DNA from: Intestinimonas butyriciproducens
Lineage (GTDB): Bacteria > Bacillota > Clostridia > Oscillospirales > Oscillospiraceae
Reading direction: 5' to 3'
Length of the DNA: 64,000 nt
Assembly: GCF_004154955.1 (NCBI RefSeq)
Contig: NZ_CP011524.1
Location: 248,001 to 312,000, forward strand
Part shown: piece after piece, positions 22,263 to 31,010 of the stretch
Layout: the number at the start of each line of letters is the position of its first letter
Numbering within the stretch: position 1 is the first letter of the stretch
The notes under the pieces: model-generated
Seen by the model: only the letters and a program-made list of their open reading frames with translations
The model's database searches: none
What the model was told of the DNA's origin: nothing
Made by a program: the position numbers and the translations under genes

Positions 22263-23660
22263 ATGTCCGACTTGATCGCTGCGATCAGCACCCCCCTGAG
22301 CCCCTCCGCCATCGGGATCCTCCGCCTGTCGGGGCCGGGAGCGGCAGCGGCGGCGGACCGGGTCTTTCGCGCCCGGAGCGGCCGCCCGCTGGCTGAGGCG
22401 CCCAGCCGCACTCTGGTGTACGGCTCCCTTCTGGACCGGGAGGGGCGGGTGGTGGATCAGGTGTTGGCTACGGTCTCCCGCGCGCCGCACAGCTATACCG
22501 GGGAGGACACGGCGGAGCTCCAGTGCCACGGCTCGCCCATGGTGCTCTCCCTGGGACTGGAGGCCCTCTGCGCCGCGGGGGCCCGTCTGGCGCAGCCCGG
22601 AGAGTTTACCAAAAGGGCCTTCCTGAACGGCAGGCTGGACCTCCCCCAGGCCGAGGCGGTGGCCGACCTGCTGGAGGCCGAGACGCCGGAGGGCGTCCGC
22701 GCGGCGGCGGGACAGCTCTCCGGGGCCCTGTCCCGGCGGGTGGAGGGGGTCTACCACGGTCTGGTGGACCTGCTGGCACATTTCCACGCCGTATTGGACT
22801 ATCCCGACGAGGACATCGGCCCTCTGGAGGCAGAGCAGATCGGCGGCGTGCTCTCAGCCGCCGCCGGGGAGCTGCGGCGCCTGCTGGAAACCTACCAGCG
22901 GGGGCGGTTTCTGGTCCGGGGGGCGCCCTGCGCCATTGTGGGCCTTCCCAACGCGGGCAAGTCCTCTCTCCTGAACGCCTTGGTGGGCTATCAGCGCGCC
23001 ATCGTCACCGATATCCCGGGCACCACCCGGGACACGGTGGAGGAGCGGTGCATGCTGGGCGGCGTACTGCTGCGGCTCATCGATACGGCAGGCCTCCGGG
23101 AGACCGACGACCCGGTGGAGCGGCTGGGCGTGGCCCGCAGCCGCGCCGCGCTGGAGGGGGCCGAGCTGGCCCTGGTGCTGATGGACGGCTCTGCGCCGGC
23201 GGAGGACCTGGACCGCCTGACCGCGGAATTACAGCTCTGGGAGGAGGCCGCACGGACCTGCCCCAGGACCATCCTGGTCCTCACCAAGGCTGATCTGCCC
23301 CGGGGGGCGGACCGGGGCTTCTCGGTACTGGGCGGGGAAAAGGCACCGCCGGTGGTACGGCTGAGCGCCCGGACCGGGGAGGGACTGGCGGAGCTGTCCG
23401 ACGCCGTCCAGGCCCTCTTTCCCCAGGGCACCCCCGGGGAGGAGGGCGCCGTTCTCACCAACGCCCGGCAGGCGGAGGCCGCGGAGCGGGCCCTGCGCGG
23501 CCTGGAGCGCGCGGGGGAGGGTCTGGACGCCGGCGTCACCCCGGACGCGGTCCTCACCGATGTGGAGGGGGCCGTGGAGGCCCTGGGAGAGCTCTCCGGG
23601 CGGAACATTCGGGAGGATGTGGTGGCGCGCATCTTCGCCCGGTTCTGTGTGGGAAAGTAA
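22263..23660 (+). CDS. mnmE: tRNA modification GTPase MnmE
   Basis: 465 residues from ATG 22263 (GAGGTGA upstream); the frame is open earlier but homology begins at MSDLIAAISTPLSPSAIGIL. N-terminal tetrahydrofolate-binding domain, helical domain (PGEFTKRAFLNGRLDLPQAE) and an inserted G domain with GLPNAGKSS (227-235), the TTRDTVEE switch, DTAG and TKAD; it ends in CVGK, equivalent to the essential CIGK farnesylation-like motif. With MnmG it makes cmnm5U at the wobble position. Here it is alone, without mnmG, jag or yidC next to it, and is convergent with a transporter gene. Confidence 0.97.
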   Translation: MSDLIAAISTPLSPSAIGILRLSGPGAAAAADRVFRARSGRPLAEAPSRTLVYGSLLDREGRVVDQVLATVSRAPHSYTGEDTAELQCHGSPMVLSLGLEALCAAGARLAQPGEFTKRAFLNGRLDLPQAEAVADLLEAETPEGVRAAAGQLSGALSRRVEGVYHGLVDLLAHFHAVLDYPDEDIGPLEAEQIGGVLSAAAGELRRLLETYQRGRFLVRGAPCAIVGLPNAGKSSLLNALVGYQRAIVTDIPGTTRDTVEERCMLGGVLLRLIDTAGLRETDDPVERLGVARSRAALEGAELALVLMDGSAPAEDLDRLTAELQLWEEAARTCPRTILVLTKADLPRGADRGFSVLGGEKAPPVVRLSARTGEGLAELSDAVQALFPQGTPGEEGAVLTNARQAEAAERALRGLERAGEGLDAGVTPDAVLTDVEGAVEALGELSGRNIREDVVARIFARFCVGK

Positions 23661-23700
23661 AGAACTATGGCGCCCTTGTGGCGCAGCTTGAAAAAGACAG

Positions 23701-23737
23701 CGGCCCTCCGGACCTCGTCGAGAGGTCCGGAGGGCCG
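23701..23737. terminator. Terminator between convergent mnmE and TSUP genes
   Basis: Perfect 16-bp stem (23701-23716 with 23722-23737), GTCGA loop. Confidence 0.75.
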
Positions 23738-23770
23738 TCAAAGCGCCGGGCGGTTTTCCGGCGCGGGACG

Positions 23771-24523
23771 TCAGGGCAGGTGGCTCAGGATGGTGAACAC
23801 GCCGGTGGCCCCCAGCGCCACATAGATGACCTTAGTCAGCATGGAGATGTTGATCCAGCGCAGGATCCGCAACCCAAGCTGGATCCCGACTGCGATCCCC
23901 AGCATGCTGACCAGGGTGAAGGGCACCAGCGCCGGGGTAAAGATGCCCTTGCCGATCCGGATCAGCAGGTTGACGGTGGCGGTACAGGCAAAAAAGAGCT
24001 GGATGGTGCCGGTGTACTCCTCCTTGCTCCTGGAGTTGGAGAGAAAGTAGACCGACATCAGAGGGCCGCCAATGCCGAAAAGCCCGCTGGACAGGCCGGA
24101 AATGGCCGAGCAGACCACTGCGGCGGGAATGCTGTCCCGGACGGTAAAGCGCCCGTCGGCAAACATGAAGTAGAGCGCCAGTACGATCAGGAAGACGCCG
24201 AAGACCAGGACCAGCACCTCCAGATCCAGGGAGGCGGCCAGAAAGATGGCAAAGGCGCTGCACGGGATGTAGATCAGCAGGGGGAGGGGCAGCCGCCGGA
24301 AGGAGATACTGCTTCGAAAGCGGAAGGCCAGAGAATAATTCAAAAACAGGAGCGATGCGGAGGATACGGCCGAGGCGTGCAGCATATCCAGAAAAAAGGG
24401 GAGGATCATCATGATGACGATCCCTCCGCCAAAGCCGATCACGGTTTGGATGGTCCCGCCCAGAAGGGCGATCGCAGCGATCAACACCAGGTCCACACAC
24501 AACATCTCCCGATCGTTTCTCAC
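23771..24523 (-). CDS. TSUP (TauE/SafE) family sulfite/organosulfonate exporter-like protein
   Basis: 250 residues counting from GTG 24523; ATG 24505 or GTG 24496 are alternatives, the last having GGGAG at better spacing. About eight transmembrane helices in two repeats, each with the family's GxGGG/GIGGP turn: QTVIGFGGGIVIMMILPFF and SGLFGIGGPLMSVYFLSN. The family moves sulfite, sulfoacetate, taurine-derived anions or other small carboxylates; the substrate cannot be read. Single gene with a terminator shared with mnmE. Confidence 0.88.
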   Translation of the reverse strand: MRNDREMLCVDLVLIAAIALLGGTIQTVIGFGGGIVIMMILPFFLDMLHASAVSSASLLFLNYSLAFRFRSSISFRRLPLPLLIYIPCSAFAIFLAASLDLEVLVLVFGVFLIVLALYFMFADGRFTVRDSIPAAVVCSAISGLSSGLFGIGGPLMSVYFLSNSRSKEEYTGTIQLFFACTATVNLLIRIGKGIFTPALVPFTLVSMLGIAVGIQLGLRILRWINISMLTKVIYVALGATGVFTILSHLP

Positions 24524-24623
24524 AGCCGCCGGAGAGCGGCGAGTGCTGTTATTATAACAGAAGATAACGATTTGGTAAAGATTTTGTCAAGAAATTGGAG
24601 TAAAACAGAATAAAGAGAAAAAG

Positions 24624-24657
24624 CGGCTCTCCCACTGCCCCGGCAGTGGGAGAGCCG
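24624..24657 (-). terminator. Terminator of the zinc-ribbon gene
   Basis: Perfect 16-bp stem (24624-24639 with 24642-24657); on the minus strand it is followed by CTTTTTCTCTTT. Confidence 0.85.
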
Positions 24658-24704
24658 TCGTTGCGCGCTGTGATCAGGGACCCGCCGGAGAGCGCGGCGG
24701 CTGA

Positions 24705-25094
24705 TCAGGTCTTTTCCTCAAAGGACACGCCGCAATTGCGGCAGTTGATGGTGATCTTCCCCTTCCCTCTGGGGACGCGAAGCTGCTGGCCGCAGTTGGG
24801 GCACTTGAAGTAGCGGTGCTCCTTGTCCCGGTGGATGGTGCGCCGGAGCTTGAACCAGCGGATGGCGGGGCCCGCCACCGTCATAAACTTTGCGTTTTCC
24901 GCCCGCCGGCGGTCGATCCGCCGGGAAAACATGCGGTAGATGCACCATGCCGCCACCAATGTGGACAGCAGGGAGAGGATGGAACTGTGCAGAAGGGAGG
25001 AGAGGAGGTAGAGCAGCAGATAGAGGGCAATAAGAAACACGGAGAACTGGTCCCCGCCATAGCGGCCGTACATCAAACGCTGCATAAAATTCAT
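24705..25094 (-). CDS. Membrane protein with C-terminal zinc ribbon
   Basis: 129 residues. Two transmembrane helices (about 18-36 and 40-56), then a basic stretch (RMFSRRIDRRRAE) and a C-terminal zinc ribbon, CPNCGQQLRVPRGKGK followed by CRNCG, of the kind that binds zinc through two CxxC pairs. Start ATG 25094 has AAAGGAG. No family beyond this architecture; a small regulatory or scaffolding membrane protein is possible. Divergent from dCMP deaminase. Confidence 0.75.
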   Translation of the reverse strand: MNFMQRLMYGRYGGDQFSVFLIALYLLLYLLSSLLHSSILSLLSTLVAAWCIYRMFSRRIDRRRAENAKFMTVAGPAIRWFKLRRTIHRDKEHRYFKCPNCGQQLRVPRGKGKITINCRNCGVSFEEKT

Positions 25095-25196
25095 CGCGGC
25101 TCATACTCCTTTCCATTGAGATATCAATTAGATATCATAGCCTCTCCATGTGTCCCAGTCAAGAAATCAATCGTAAACAAAGTGTGAATTGTACTC

Positions 25197-25225
25197 TTGC
25201 GTCCGGGTGGAAAACCCGGTATACT
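25197..25225 (+). promoter_or_regulatory. dCMP deaminase promoter with an inverted repeat filling the spacer
   Basis: TTGCGT (25197-25202), 17-base spacer, TATACT (25220-25225). The spacer CCGGGTGGAAAACCCGG (25203-25219) is itself a dyad, CCGGGT/ACCCGG, which could be an operator. Confidence 0.7.
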
Positions 25226-25254
25226 GAATGAAAACAGAGATCGGAGGACCGGCT

Positions 25255-25740
25255 ATGGCCCGAATCGACAAGGAAAATTATTATTTGGACATCGCGGAGA
25301 CCGTGCTCAAGCGGGCTACCTGCCTGCGCCGGTGCTATGGCGCCATTATCGTCAAGAACGACGAGATCATCTCCACCGGCTACAACGGCGCGCCCAGAGG
25401 GCGCAGGAATTGCACCGACCTGGGCTACTGCACCCGGGACGCCCTCCAGGTGCCCTCGGGGGAGCGGTACGAGCTGTGCCGCAGCGTCCATGCCGAGGCC
25501 AACTGTATTATCTCCGCCGCCCGCAGCGCCATTCTGGGTGGCACGTTATATCTGGCGGGCCGGGACAGCAAGACCGGGGAGCTGCTGCCCGACGCCACAT
25601 CCTGCTCCATGTGCCGCAGGCTCATCATCAACGCGGGCATTGACCGGGTGGTGATCCGGCGCACACCCAGCGAGTACACGGTGGTCCACGTGGAGGACTG
25701 GATCCGGGAGGACGACAGCCTGCCCCCGGCCCTTGGGTAG
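25255..25740 (+). CDS. Deoxycytidylate (dCMP) deaminase family protein
   Basis: 161 residues from ATG 25255 (CGGAGGA upstream). Zinc deaminase core: CRSVHAEANCII (HAE, His zinc ligand and Glu general acid/base) and TSCSMCRRLIINAGI (the two Cys ligands), plus the substrate loop STGYNGAPRGRRNC. This is the ComEB/dCMP deaminase type that converts dCMP to dUMP for thymidylate synthesis. The second zinc-like Cys set in the N-terminal insertion (NCTDLGYCTRD) is usual. Monocistronic; a repeat element abuts its stop codon. Confidence 0.9.
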   Translation: MARIDKENYYLDIAETVLKRATCLRRCYGAIIVKNDEIISTGYNGAPRGRRNCTDLGYCTRDALQVPSGERYELCRSVHAEANCIISAARSAILGGTLYLAGRDSKTGELLPDATSCSMCRRLIINAGIDRVVIRRTPSEYTVVHVEDWIREDDSLPPALG

Positions 25741-25749
25741 GAAGCGGGG

Positions 25750-25991
25750 CCGTGCTTCGGGTGTCACGCTGCGGCTCGTCCTCACAAAGTCCGCTTTGTT
25801 CGCTGCTCCCTACCGGGAAAAGCTCACTCCGCTCATCTCCGCGCCAAGCGCCGCCCCTGCGGGGCGGTTGCGCTCCGAAACGCGCCTGCGGGCGCAACCT
25901 TGCTCATCCTCTCCCCACAAAGCCTTGCGGCTTTGCGGGGACCCTTTTAGTGCGCTCTCTGCGACGGCGCGTCTATCCTCCGCGCTTCTTA
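25750..25991 (-). repeat. Intergenic repeat family, copy A
   Basis: Minus-strand 242-bp element: starts TAAGAAGCGCGGAGGATAGA and ends GCCGCAGCGTGACACCCGAAG plus CACGG. The interior has several GC hairpins with GCAAGG or GCAGG loops. It fills the gap between the dCMP deaminase stop and the rny promoter. No gene is supported in 25741-26012. Confidence 0.7.
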
Positions 25992-26012
25992 CCATTTCGC
26001 CTGCGAATGTTC

Positions 26013-26041
26013 TTGACAGAAAAGCAAGGCAGTCTTACAAT
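26013..26041 (+). promoter_or_regulatory. rny promoter
   Basis: TTGACA (26013-26018), 17-base spacer, TACAAT (26036-26041): a near-consensus sigma-A promoter. It leaves a leader of about 160 bases before ATG 26212, in which I see no defined structure. Confidence 0.85.
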
Positions 26042-26211
26042 ATAAATGGACAAAACTGAAGAACTTTCAGTGGATGTTTTTCACAAAATCGTGTGGGGCG
26101 GCGCTGCGCGCCGGGGAAAGCGCGGTACCGCAGGGTCCTGCACGAATCATTTTATGCAAAATGCAGCATGTCAAAAATAAAAAAGAGAAAGTGGAGGTGT
26201 TTTCAGAATCT

Positions 26212-27762
26212 ATGGATGTCACGACAGTCATTGTCGGCATTGTCTGCTTCGCAGTTGCGGCAGTTGTATTTTTTGTCCTGGGTAACCAGTACCGGAAGAA
26301 CGTTGCCGAAAAGGAGATCGGCAGCGCCGAGGAAGAGGCAAAACGCATCATCAACGAGTCCATCAAAAGCGCCGAGAGCAAGAAGCGCGAGGCACTGGTG
26401 GAGGCCAAGGAGGAAATCCTGAAGGCCCGCAACGAGTACGAAAAAGAGGTCAAGGAGCGCCGCTCCGACCTCCAGAAGCAGGAGCGCCGTCTCCAGCAGA
26501 AGGAGGAGACCCTGGACCGCAAGACCGACAACATCGAGAAGAAAGAGGAGACCCTTTCCCGCAAGCTCGCCGAGCTGGAGGAGGCCCGGGAAGAGGTGAA
26601 CACCCTCAAAAAGTCCGAGATGGATGTGCTGGAGCGCATCTCCGGCTTCACCGCCGAGGAGGCCAAGAACTACCTCATCGCCCAACTGGAGGCCGACGTC
26701 ACCCACGAGTCCGCCATGAAGATCAAGGAGATTGAGGCCCACTACAAGGAAGAGGCCGACACCATCGCCCGGGAACTCATCTCGGGGGCCATCCAGCGCT
26801 GCGCCGCCGACCATGTGGCCGAGGCCACCGTCTCCGTGGTGCCCCTGCCCAACGATGAGATGAAGGGGCGCATCATCGGCCGCGAGGGCCGCAACATCCG
26901 CACACTGGAGACCATGACCGGCGTGGACCTTATCATCGACGACACGCCGGAGGCCATCACGGTCTCCTGCTTCGACCCGGTCCGCCGGGAGATCGCCCGC
27001 CTGGCCCTGGAGAAGCTCATCCAGGACGGACGCATCCACCCCACCCGCATCGAGGAGATGGTGGAGAAGGCCAAGCGGGAGGTGGACGCCACCATCAAGG
27101 CCGAGGGCGAGCGGGCCGTCTTTGAGACCAACGTCCACGGCCTGCACCCGGAGTTGGTGAAGCTCCTGGGCCGTATGCGCTACCGCACCAGCTACGGACA
27201 GAACGTCCTCAACCACTCCATCGAGGTGGCCCATGTGGCCGGTCTGCTGGCCGCCGAGATCGGCGCCAACGTGACCGAGGCCAAGCGGGCCGGCCTGCTC
27301 CACGACCTGGGCAAGGCCATCGACCACGAGGTGGAGGGCTCCCATGTGGCCATCGGCGTGGAACTGGCCCGGAAGTACAAGGAGTCGGAGAACATCATCC
27401 ACGCCATCGAGGCCCACCATAACGATGTGGAGCCCCGGACCGTGGTGGCCTGCCTTGTCCAGGCGGCCGACGCCATCTCCGCCGCCCGGCCCGGCGCCCG
27501 GCGGGAGAACCTGGAAAACTATATCAAGCGGCTGGAAAAGCTGGAGGAGGTCACCTCTTCCTTCCCCGGAGTGGAGAAATCCTTTGCGATCCAGGCCGGC
27601 CGCGAGGTCCGCATCATGGTCAAGCCCGACCAGGTCTCCGAGGATCAGATGGTTCTGCTGGCCCGGGATATCGCCAAGAAGATCGAAGAGGAGCTGGAGT
27701 ACCCCGGACAGATCAAGGTCCATGTGCTCCGGGAGACCAAGGTCATCGAGTACGCGAAGTAA
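26212..27762 (+). CDS. rny: Ribonuclease Y
   Basis: 516 residues from ATG 26212, the usual length; the frame is open further upstream and GGAGGTG lies 14 bases before the ATG, so a start a few codons earlier is possible. N-terminal transmembrane helix (about 5-25), a long coiled coil (about 35-200), KH domain with [15 protein letters not shown], and HD domain with [13 protein letters not shown] (H364, D365, metal ligands). RNase Y starts mRNA turnover at the membrane in Firmicutes. YmdB, which in Bacillus is encoded next to rny, is 2.4 kb downstream on the same strand. Confidence 0.97.
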   Translation: MDVTTVIVGIVCFAVAAVVFFVLGNQYRKNVAEKEIGSAEEEAKRIINESIKSAESKKREALVEAKEEILKARNEYEKEVKERRSDLQKQERRLQQKEETLDRKTDNIEKKEETLSRKLAELEEAREEVNTLKKSEMDVLERISGFTAEEAKNYLIAQLEADVTHESAMKIKEIEAHYKEEADTIARELISGAIQRCAADHVAEATVSVVPLPNDEMKGRIIGREGRNIRTLETMTGVDLIIDDTPEAITVSCFDPVRREIARLALEKLIQDGRIHPTRIEEMVEKAKREVDATIKAEGERAVFETNVHGLHPELVKLLGRMRYRTSYGQNVLNHSIEVAHVAGLLAAEIGANVTEAKRAGLLHDLGKAIDHEVEGSHVAIGVELARKYKESENIIHAIEAHHNDVEPRTVVACLVQAADAISAARPGARRENLENYIKRLEKLEEVTSSFPGVEKSFAIQAGREVRIMVKPDQVSEDQMVLLARDIAKKIEEELEYPGQIKVHVLRETKVIEYAK

Positions 27763-27772
27763 AAGCACGGAA

Positions 27773-27800
27773 AAGGCGCTCCGGACTTCCGGAGCGCCTT
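27773..27800 (+). terminator. rny terminator
   Basis: 12-13 bp stem AAGGCGCTCCGG/CCGGAGCGCCTT followed by CCTTCTG. Confidence 0.8.
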
Positions 27801-27877
27801 CCTTCTGTCCGGGGGAACTTTTTGGAATCTCCCGCCGTCTAAAGGGACAACCACCACGAAAAGGAGAATGTATCATC

Positions 27878-28681
27878 ATGAAGAGATTTCTTTCCGCGGC
27901 TGCGGCCGCAGCCCTGGCCCTCTCCCTGAACACGGCGGCCCTGGCCGCCGGCGGCTATGCCGGGAGCATCACCATAAACGGCACGGCGCTGGACACCTCC
28001 GGGCTTCCCGCCGCCTCCGCACCGTACACGGCGGTGCCCCTGCGGAGCGTGGCGGAGGCCGATTACGGCTACGCCGCCTGGTATCCCGAGGAGGGCCGCT
28101 CCTTCTTCTCGCTGGACGGGAACAGCATCTATGTGGACTGCGCCACCGGGGCCATCGAACTCAACGGGGAGGCCCAGACCGGCATGACGGCGTCCTTCGC
28201 CCAGGGAGTCACCTTCGTCCCCGTGGGGCTGCTCAATCATCTGGAGGGCTACACCGCCACGGTCCAGGACAGCCGGATCGCCATCGCCACCCCCAACGGG
28301 GAGGCCCTGACCAAGCTGGCCCGCCAGATCATCGCCAAGGTAGAGCTGGGGGCCTCCAACAAGCCCGCGGAGTCCGAGCTCAAGGAGTACTACGGCCTGG
28401 ACACCGCCCGCTTTGACGAGGTGGCGGCCTTTTTCCCCATGATGATCAGCGCCGATACCATTGTCATCGGCAAGGTCAAAAGCGGGGAGATAGACGCGGT
28501 GAAGGAGGAGCTGGAGGCCGTCCGGGCCCGGACGCAGCAGAGCTTTGAGCAGTACCTCCCCGAGCCCCTGGAGCGGGCCAAGAACGGCCGGGTGGTCACC
28601 AGCGGGGACTATGTGATGCTCATCATCTCCGGGGACAACGACACCGCCATCCAGATGTTCCGGGACGGCGTGAAGGGCTGA
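27878..28681 (+). CDS. Secreted copper-amine-oxidase-N-like (stalk) domain plus DUF4358-like protein
   Basis: 267 residues. A signal peptide (MKRFLSAAAAAALALS, cleavage after ALA at about 23) is followed by a beta-rich region of the copper amine oxidase N-terminal / stalk type (ITINGTALDTSGLP, VPLRSVAEADYGY, GVTFVPVGLLNHL), then about 110 residues like DUF4358 (LKEYYGLDTARFDEVAAF, DAVKEELEAV, VTSGDYVMLIISGD). Both parts occur in exported clostridial proteins; function unknown. AAGGAGA precedes ATG 27878. Monocistronic between two terminators. Confidence 0.75.
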   Translation: MKRFLSAAAAAALALSLNTAALAAGGYAGSITINGTALDTSGLPAASAPYTAVPLRSVAEADYGYAAWYPEEGRSFFSLDGNSIYVDCATGAIELNGEAQTGMTASFAQGVTFVPVGLLNHLEGYTATVQDSRIAIATPNGEALTKLARQIIAKVELGASNKPAESELKEYYGLDTARFDEVAAFFPMMISADTIVIGKVKSGEIDAVKEELEAVRARTQQSFEQYLPEPLERAKNGRVVTSGDYVMLIISGDNDTAIQMFRDGVKG

Positions 28682-28697
28682 ACACGGAGAAAACAGA

Positions 28698-28732
28698 CAG
28701 ACGGCGCGCGGAGCTTGTCCGCGCGCCGTCTG
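28698..28732. terminator. Terminator between convergent exported-protein genes
   Basis: Perfect 15-bp stem (28698-28712 with 28718-28732), GCTTG loop, between stops at 28681 and 28737. Confidence 0.8.
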
Positions 28733-28736
28733 CAGT

Positions 28737-29504
28737 TCAGGCAGGCGCTTCGCTGAAGAGGATGCGGAAATAGGGGAGCATCCCCTCCACGTCCAGGCTG
28801 CCGCTCTCCACCCGGTAGGACATGGCCTTGCCAGTGAGACGGAGGGTGATGGTGGTGTCCGTCCCGTCGGTGGAGATGGCGGCACGCTCAAAAAAGCGGT
28901 TGTCCTCCCCGATGGAGCCCATGGGGAAGCTGTGGGGGTAGCGGAGGCCGTGCTCACCGATAAAGTCGAAGACCCAGTCGTCGTTTCCGGCGGCCTCGGC
29001 GGGGTCTCCGGTCTCCAATACCGTGTTCTCCAGGCGGAGGACCAGGGCATCGGCGCCGGAGTCGTAGGAGACCGAGGTGTGGGGGATGCGGATATCGGCC
29101 TCCAGGAAAGACTGGATGTCGGGACCGCTGCCCAGGGGGACTAGGGAGACGGAGAGATCGTTGAGCCCAACCCGGGCGTCAAAGACCGCCAGGGGGCAGT
29201 CCGTGCCGGGGGACATACCGAAGGAGACCTGGGCCTCCCGGTCGTTCCAGGCGCCTGGGAGCTGGGCACCGACGGGGGCGGCATCCGGGCCGGCGGACTC
29301 CGTGGGGGTGGGGACCGGGGAGGGCTCCGGCGTGATCTCGGGAGCAGGCTCCGACGCCGATGGAGATGGGGACGGCGTGGGGGAAACGGACGGTGTGGGG
29401 GCCGGCGTAGGGGAGGCGTGGGTGATGGGCTTGTCCCCGGAGCAGGCGGAGAGGGAAAATGCCAGCGCCAGGGCACAGCAGAAGGCGCACAGTCGACAAT
29501 TCAT
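28737..29504 (-). CDS. Lipoprotein with Pro/Ser-rich linker, function unknown
   Basis: 255 residues. Lipoprotein signal with lipobox LSAC (C21), then a Pro-Thr-Ser-rich tether (about 30-80; PTPSVSPTPSPSPSASEP) that would span the cell wall, and a globular C-terminal domain of about 170 residues rich in beta strands (LNDLSVSLVPLG, ALVLRLENTVLETGD, TTITLRLTGKAMSYRVE). No family recognised. Start ATG 29504 has AAAGGAGGA. Single gene. Confidence 0.75.
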   Translation of the reverse strand: MNCRLCAFCCALALAFSLSACSGDKPITHASPTPAPTPSVSPTPSPSPSASEPAPEITPEPSPVPTPTESAGPDAAPVGAQLPGAWNDREAQVSFGMSPGTDCPLAVFDARVGLNDLSVSLVPLGSGPDIQSFLEADIRIPHTSVSYDSGADALVLRLENTVLETGDPAEAAGNDDWVFDFIGEHGLRYPHSFPMGSIGEDNRFFERAAISTDGTDTTITLRLTGKAMSYRVESGSLDVEGMLPYFRILFSEAPA

Positions 29505-29555
29505 CGGAAGATCCTCCTTTTTACGGCACCAGTATACCGTATGGGAGGCAAAAAA

Positions 29556-29690
29556 TCAAACCTCCTCTTCGCCCTCTTCCACGGCGGCCAGAAAACGCGT
29601 CTCGGCGTTCTGCCGGACGATCTCCAGGATATCGATGATGCGGGACAAGTCGCTGAACAGGGCGTAATACAGTTTTTCATAGTCGGGCAT
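29556..29690 (-). CDS. 44-residue small acidic helical protein
   Basis: ATG 29690 with GGAGGAATG upstream, reading MPDYEKLYYALFSDLSRIID, then ILEIVRQNAETRFLAAVEEG and a short acidic tail. It is predicted to be almost entirely helical. Short proteins of this pattern accompany Xre regulators in clostridial genomes, and this one diverges from such a regulator at 29792. Function unknown. Confidence 0.65.
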   Translation of the reverse strand: MPDYEKLYYALFSDLSRIIDILEIVRQNAETRFLAAVEEGEEEV

Positions 29691-29791
29691 AATTCATTCC
29701 TCCGATTAATTAAAATAAATTATATCAGTATAATTGACTTTGATTCCAATAATATATTGTTATACTCAAAAAATCAAGTGTGGTTGAAGAT

Positions 29792-30091
29792 ATGATGATA
29801 TATTTTGGAACAAAACTGAAACAGCTCAGAGAGGAGCGCGGCCTGACACAAAAAGAGCTGGCCAAAGGGATGGAGCTTTCTCCCTCTATGATCAGTATGT
29901 ATGAGGGCGGAGGTTCTTACCCATCTGTGGAGATTTTGATCCGGCTGTCGCATTACTTCCGGGTCTCCACAGACTACCTGCTGGGCGTCAGCGACAGCAA
30001 TGGCTATGATCTCTCCGGCCTGACAGACGAGCAGGCCGTCTTAGTGAATGAACTGATTCGTCAATTCGAGCAGGCCAACGCGCGGAAGTGA
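29792..30091 (+). CDS. Xre-family regulator
   Basis: 99 residues from ATG 29792 (29795 is an alternative; an upstream GTG at 29780 is less likely). HTH_3 domain: LKQLREERGLTQKELAKGME, SPSMISMYEGGGSYPS, then VSTDYLLGVSD and a short helical tail with GLTDEQAVLVNELIRQFEQA. The divergent intergenic strip (29691-29791) is strongly AT-rich, contains TATACT at about 29760 and presumably the operator. The stop lies inside the terminator stem. Confidence 0.85.
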   Translation: MMIYFGTKLKQLREERGLTQKELAKGMELSPSMISMYEGGGSYPSVEILIRLSHYFRVSTDYLLGVSDSNGYDLSGLTDEQAVLVNELIRQFEQANARK

Positions 30092-30113
30092 GGGCGAGAG
30101 CCCTCACTTTTTT
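30086..30113 (+). terminator. Terminator overlapping the Xre regulator stop
   Basis: 10-bp stem (30086-30095 with 30100-30109), GAGA loop, six Ts. Confidence 0.9.
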
Positions 30114-30188
30114 CCTGCGGAAACAGGTCTCGCTTTTTGGCCGGAAATCGCATATAATAAAGGTTACTGCATTTGGGGAGGGACGGAT

Positions 30189-30968
30189 ATGATACTCAAC
30201 GTACTGACCGTGGGCGATGTGGTGGGCGAGCAGGGACTGGACTTTTTAACGCGCCATCTCCGCGCCCTGCAAAAGCTCCACGACATCCATTTCACCGTGG
30301 TCAACGGGGAAAACGCCTCCGGCGTGGGCATCCTGCCCCGGCAGGCCAGGGCCATTTACGACGCCGGGGCCGACGTGGTAACCCTGGGGAACCACACCTG
30401 GAACCGCATCCAGATCAAGGACCTCCTCCCGGAGGCGCCCTGGCTCCTCCGTCCCGCCAATTACACCAGCCGGGTCCCCGGCCGGGGACTGGGGATCTAC
30501 GACGGCCCCAGGGGGCTGCGCATTGCGGTGATGAACCTCATCGGGCGGTGCGAAATGGACTCCAATTTTGACAACCCTTTTACCGTGGCGGACCGGCTGC
30601 TCCACGGTCTGGACGCGGATGTCTGTCTGGTGGACTTCCACGCCGAGGCCACCAGCGAGAAGGGCGCCATGGGGTTCTATCTGGACGGGCGGGTCCAGGC
30701 GGTGTGGGGCACCCACACCCATGTGCCCACTGCCGACGCCAAGGTGCTCCCCAGAGGGACGGGCTTTCTCACCGACCTGGGTATGACCGGGCCCGCCCAG
30801 TCCGTGCTGGGGATGCGCCCGGAACAGGCCGTCAACCGCTTCCTGGGCGGGCTCCCCATGCGCTTTGAGCCCGCGCCCGGCCCCTGTAAGCTGGAGAGCG
30901 CCGTCTTTTCCATCGACACCGACCGGCGCCGCTGCGTCGGCGTAGAGCGGGTGGACGTCGGGGAGTAA
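30189..30968 (+). CDS. ymdB: YmdB-family metallophosphatase
   Basis: 259 residues, the usual length. Metal-binding motifs: VGDVVGEQG (first Asp), VNGENASGVGI (Asn/Glu), LGNHTWN (Asn/His), DFHAEATSEK and GTHTHVPTAD. YmdB is a cyclic 2',3'/3',5' phosphodiesterase that in Bacillus affects biofilm and motility decisions and binds RNase Y's operon partner role is inferred from synteny. A -10 TATAAT (30153-30158) lies 30 bases upstream of the ATG, with a poor -35. Followed 42 bases later by the YhaO-like gene. Confidence 0.93.
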   Translation: MILNVLTVGDVVGEQGLDFLTRHLRALQKLHDIHFTVVNGENASGVGILPRQARAIYDAGADVVTLGNHTWNRIQIKDLLPEAPWLLRPANYTSRVPGRGLGIYDGPRGLRIAVMNLIGRCEMDSNFDNPFTVADRLLHGLDADVCLVDFHAEATSEKGAMGFYLDGRVQAVWGTHTHVPTADAKVLPRGTGFLTDLGMTGPAQSVLGMRPEQAVNRFLGGLPMRFEPAPGPCKLESAVFSIDTDRRRCVGVERVDVGE

Positions 30969-31010
30969 AGCACCGTTTTTCCGCCACGATCCCTTGAAAG
31001 GAGCCTTTTC

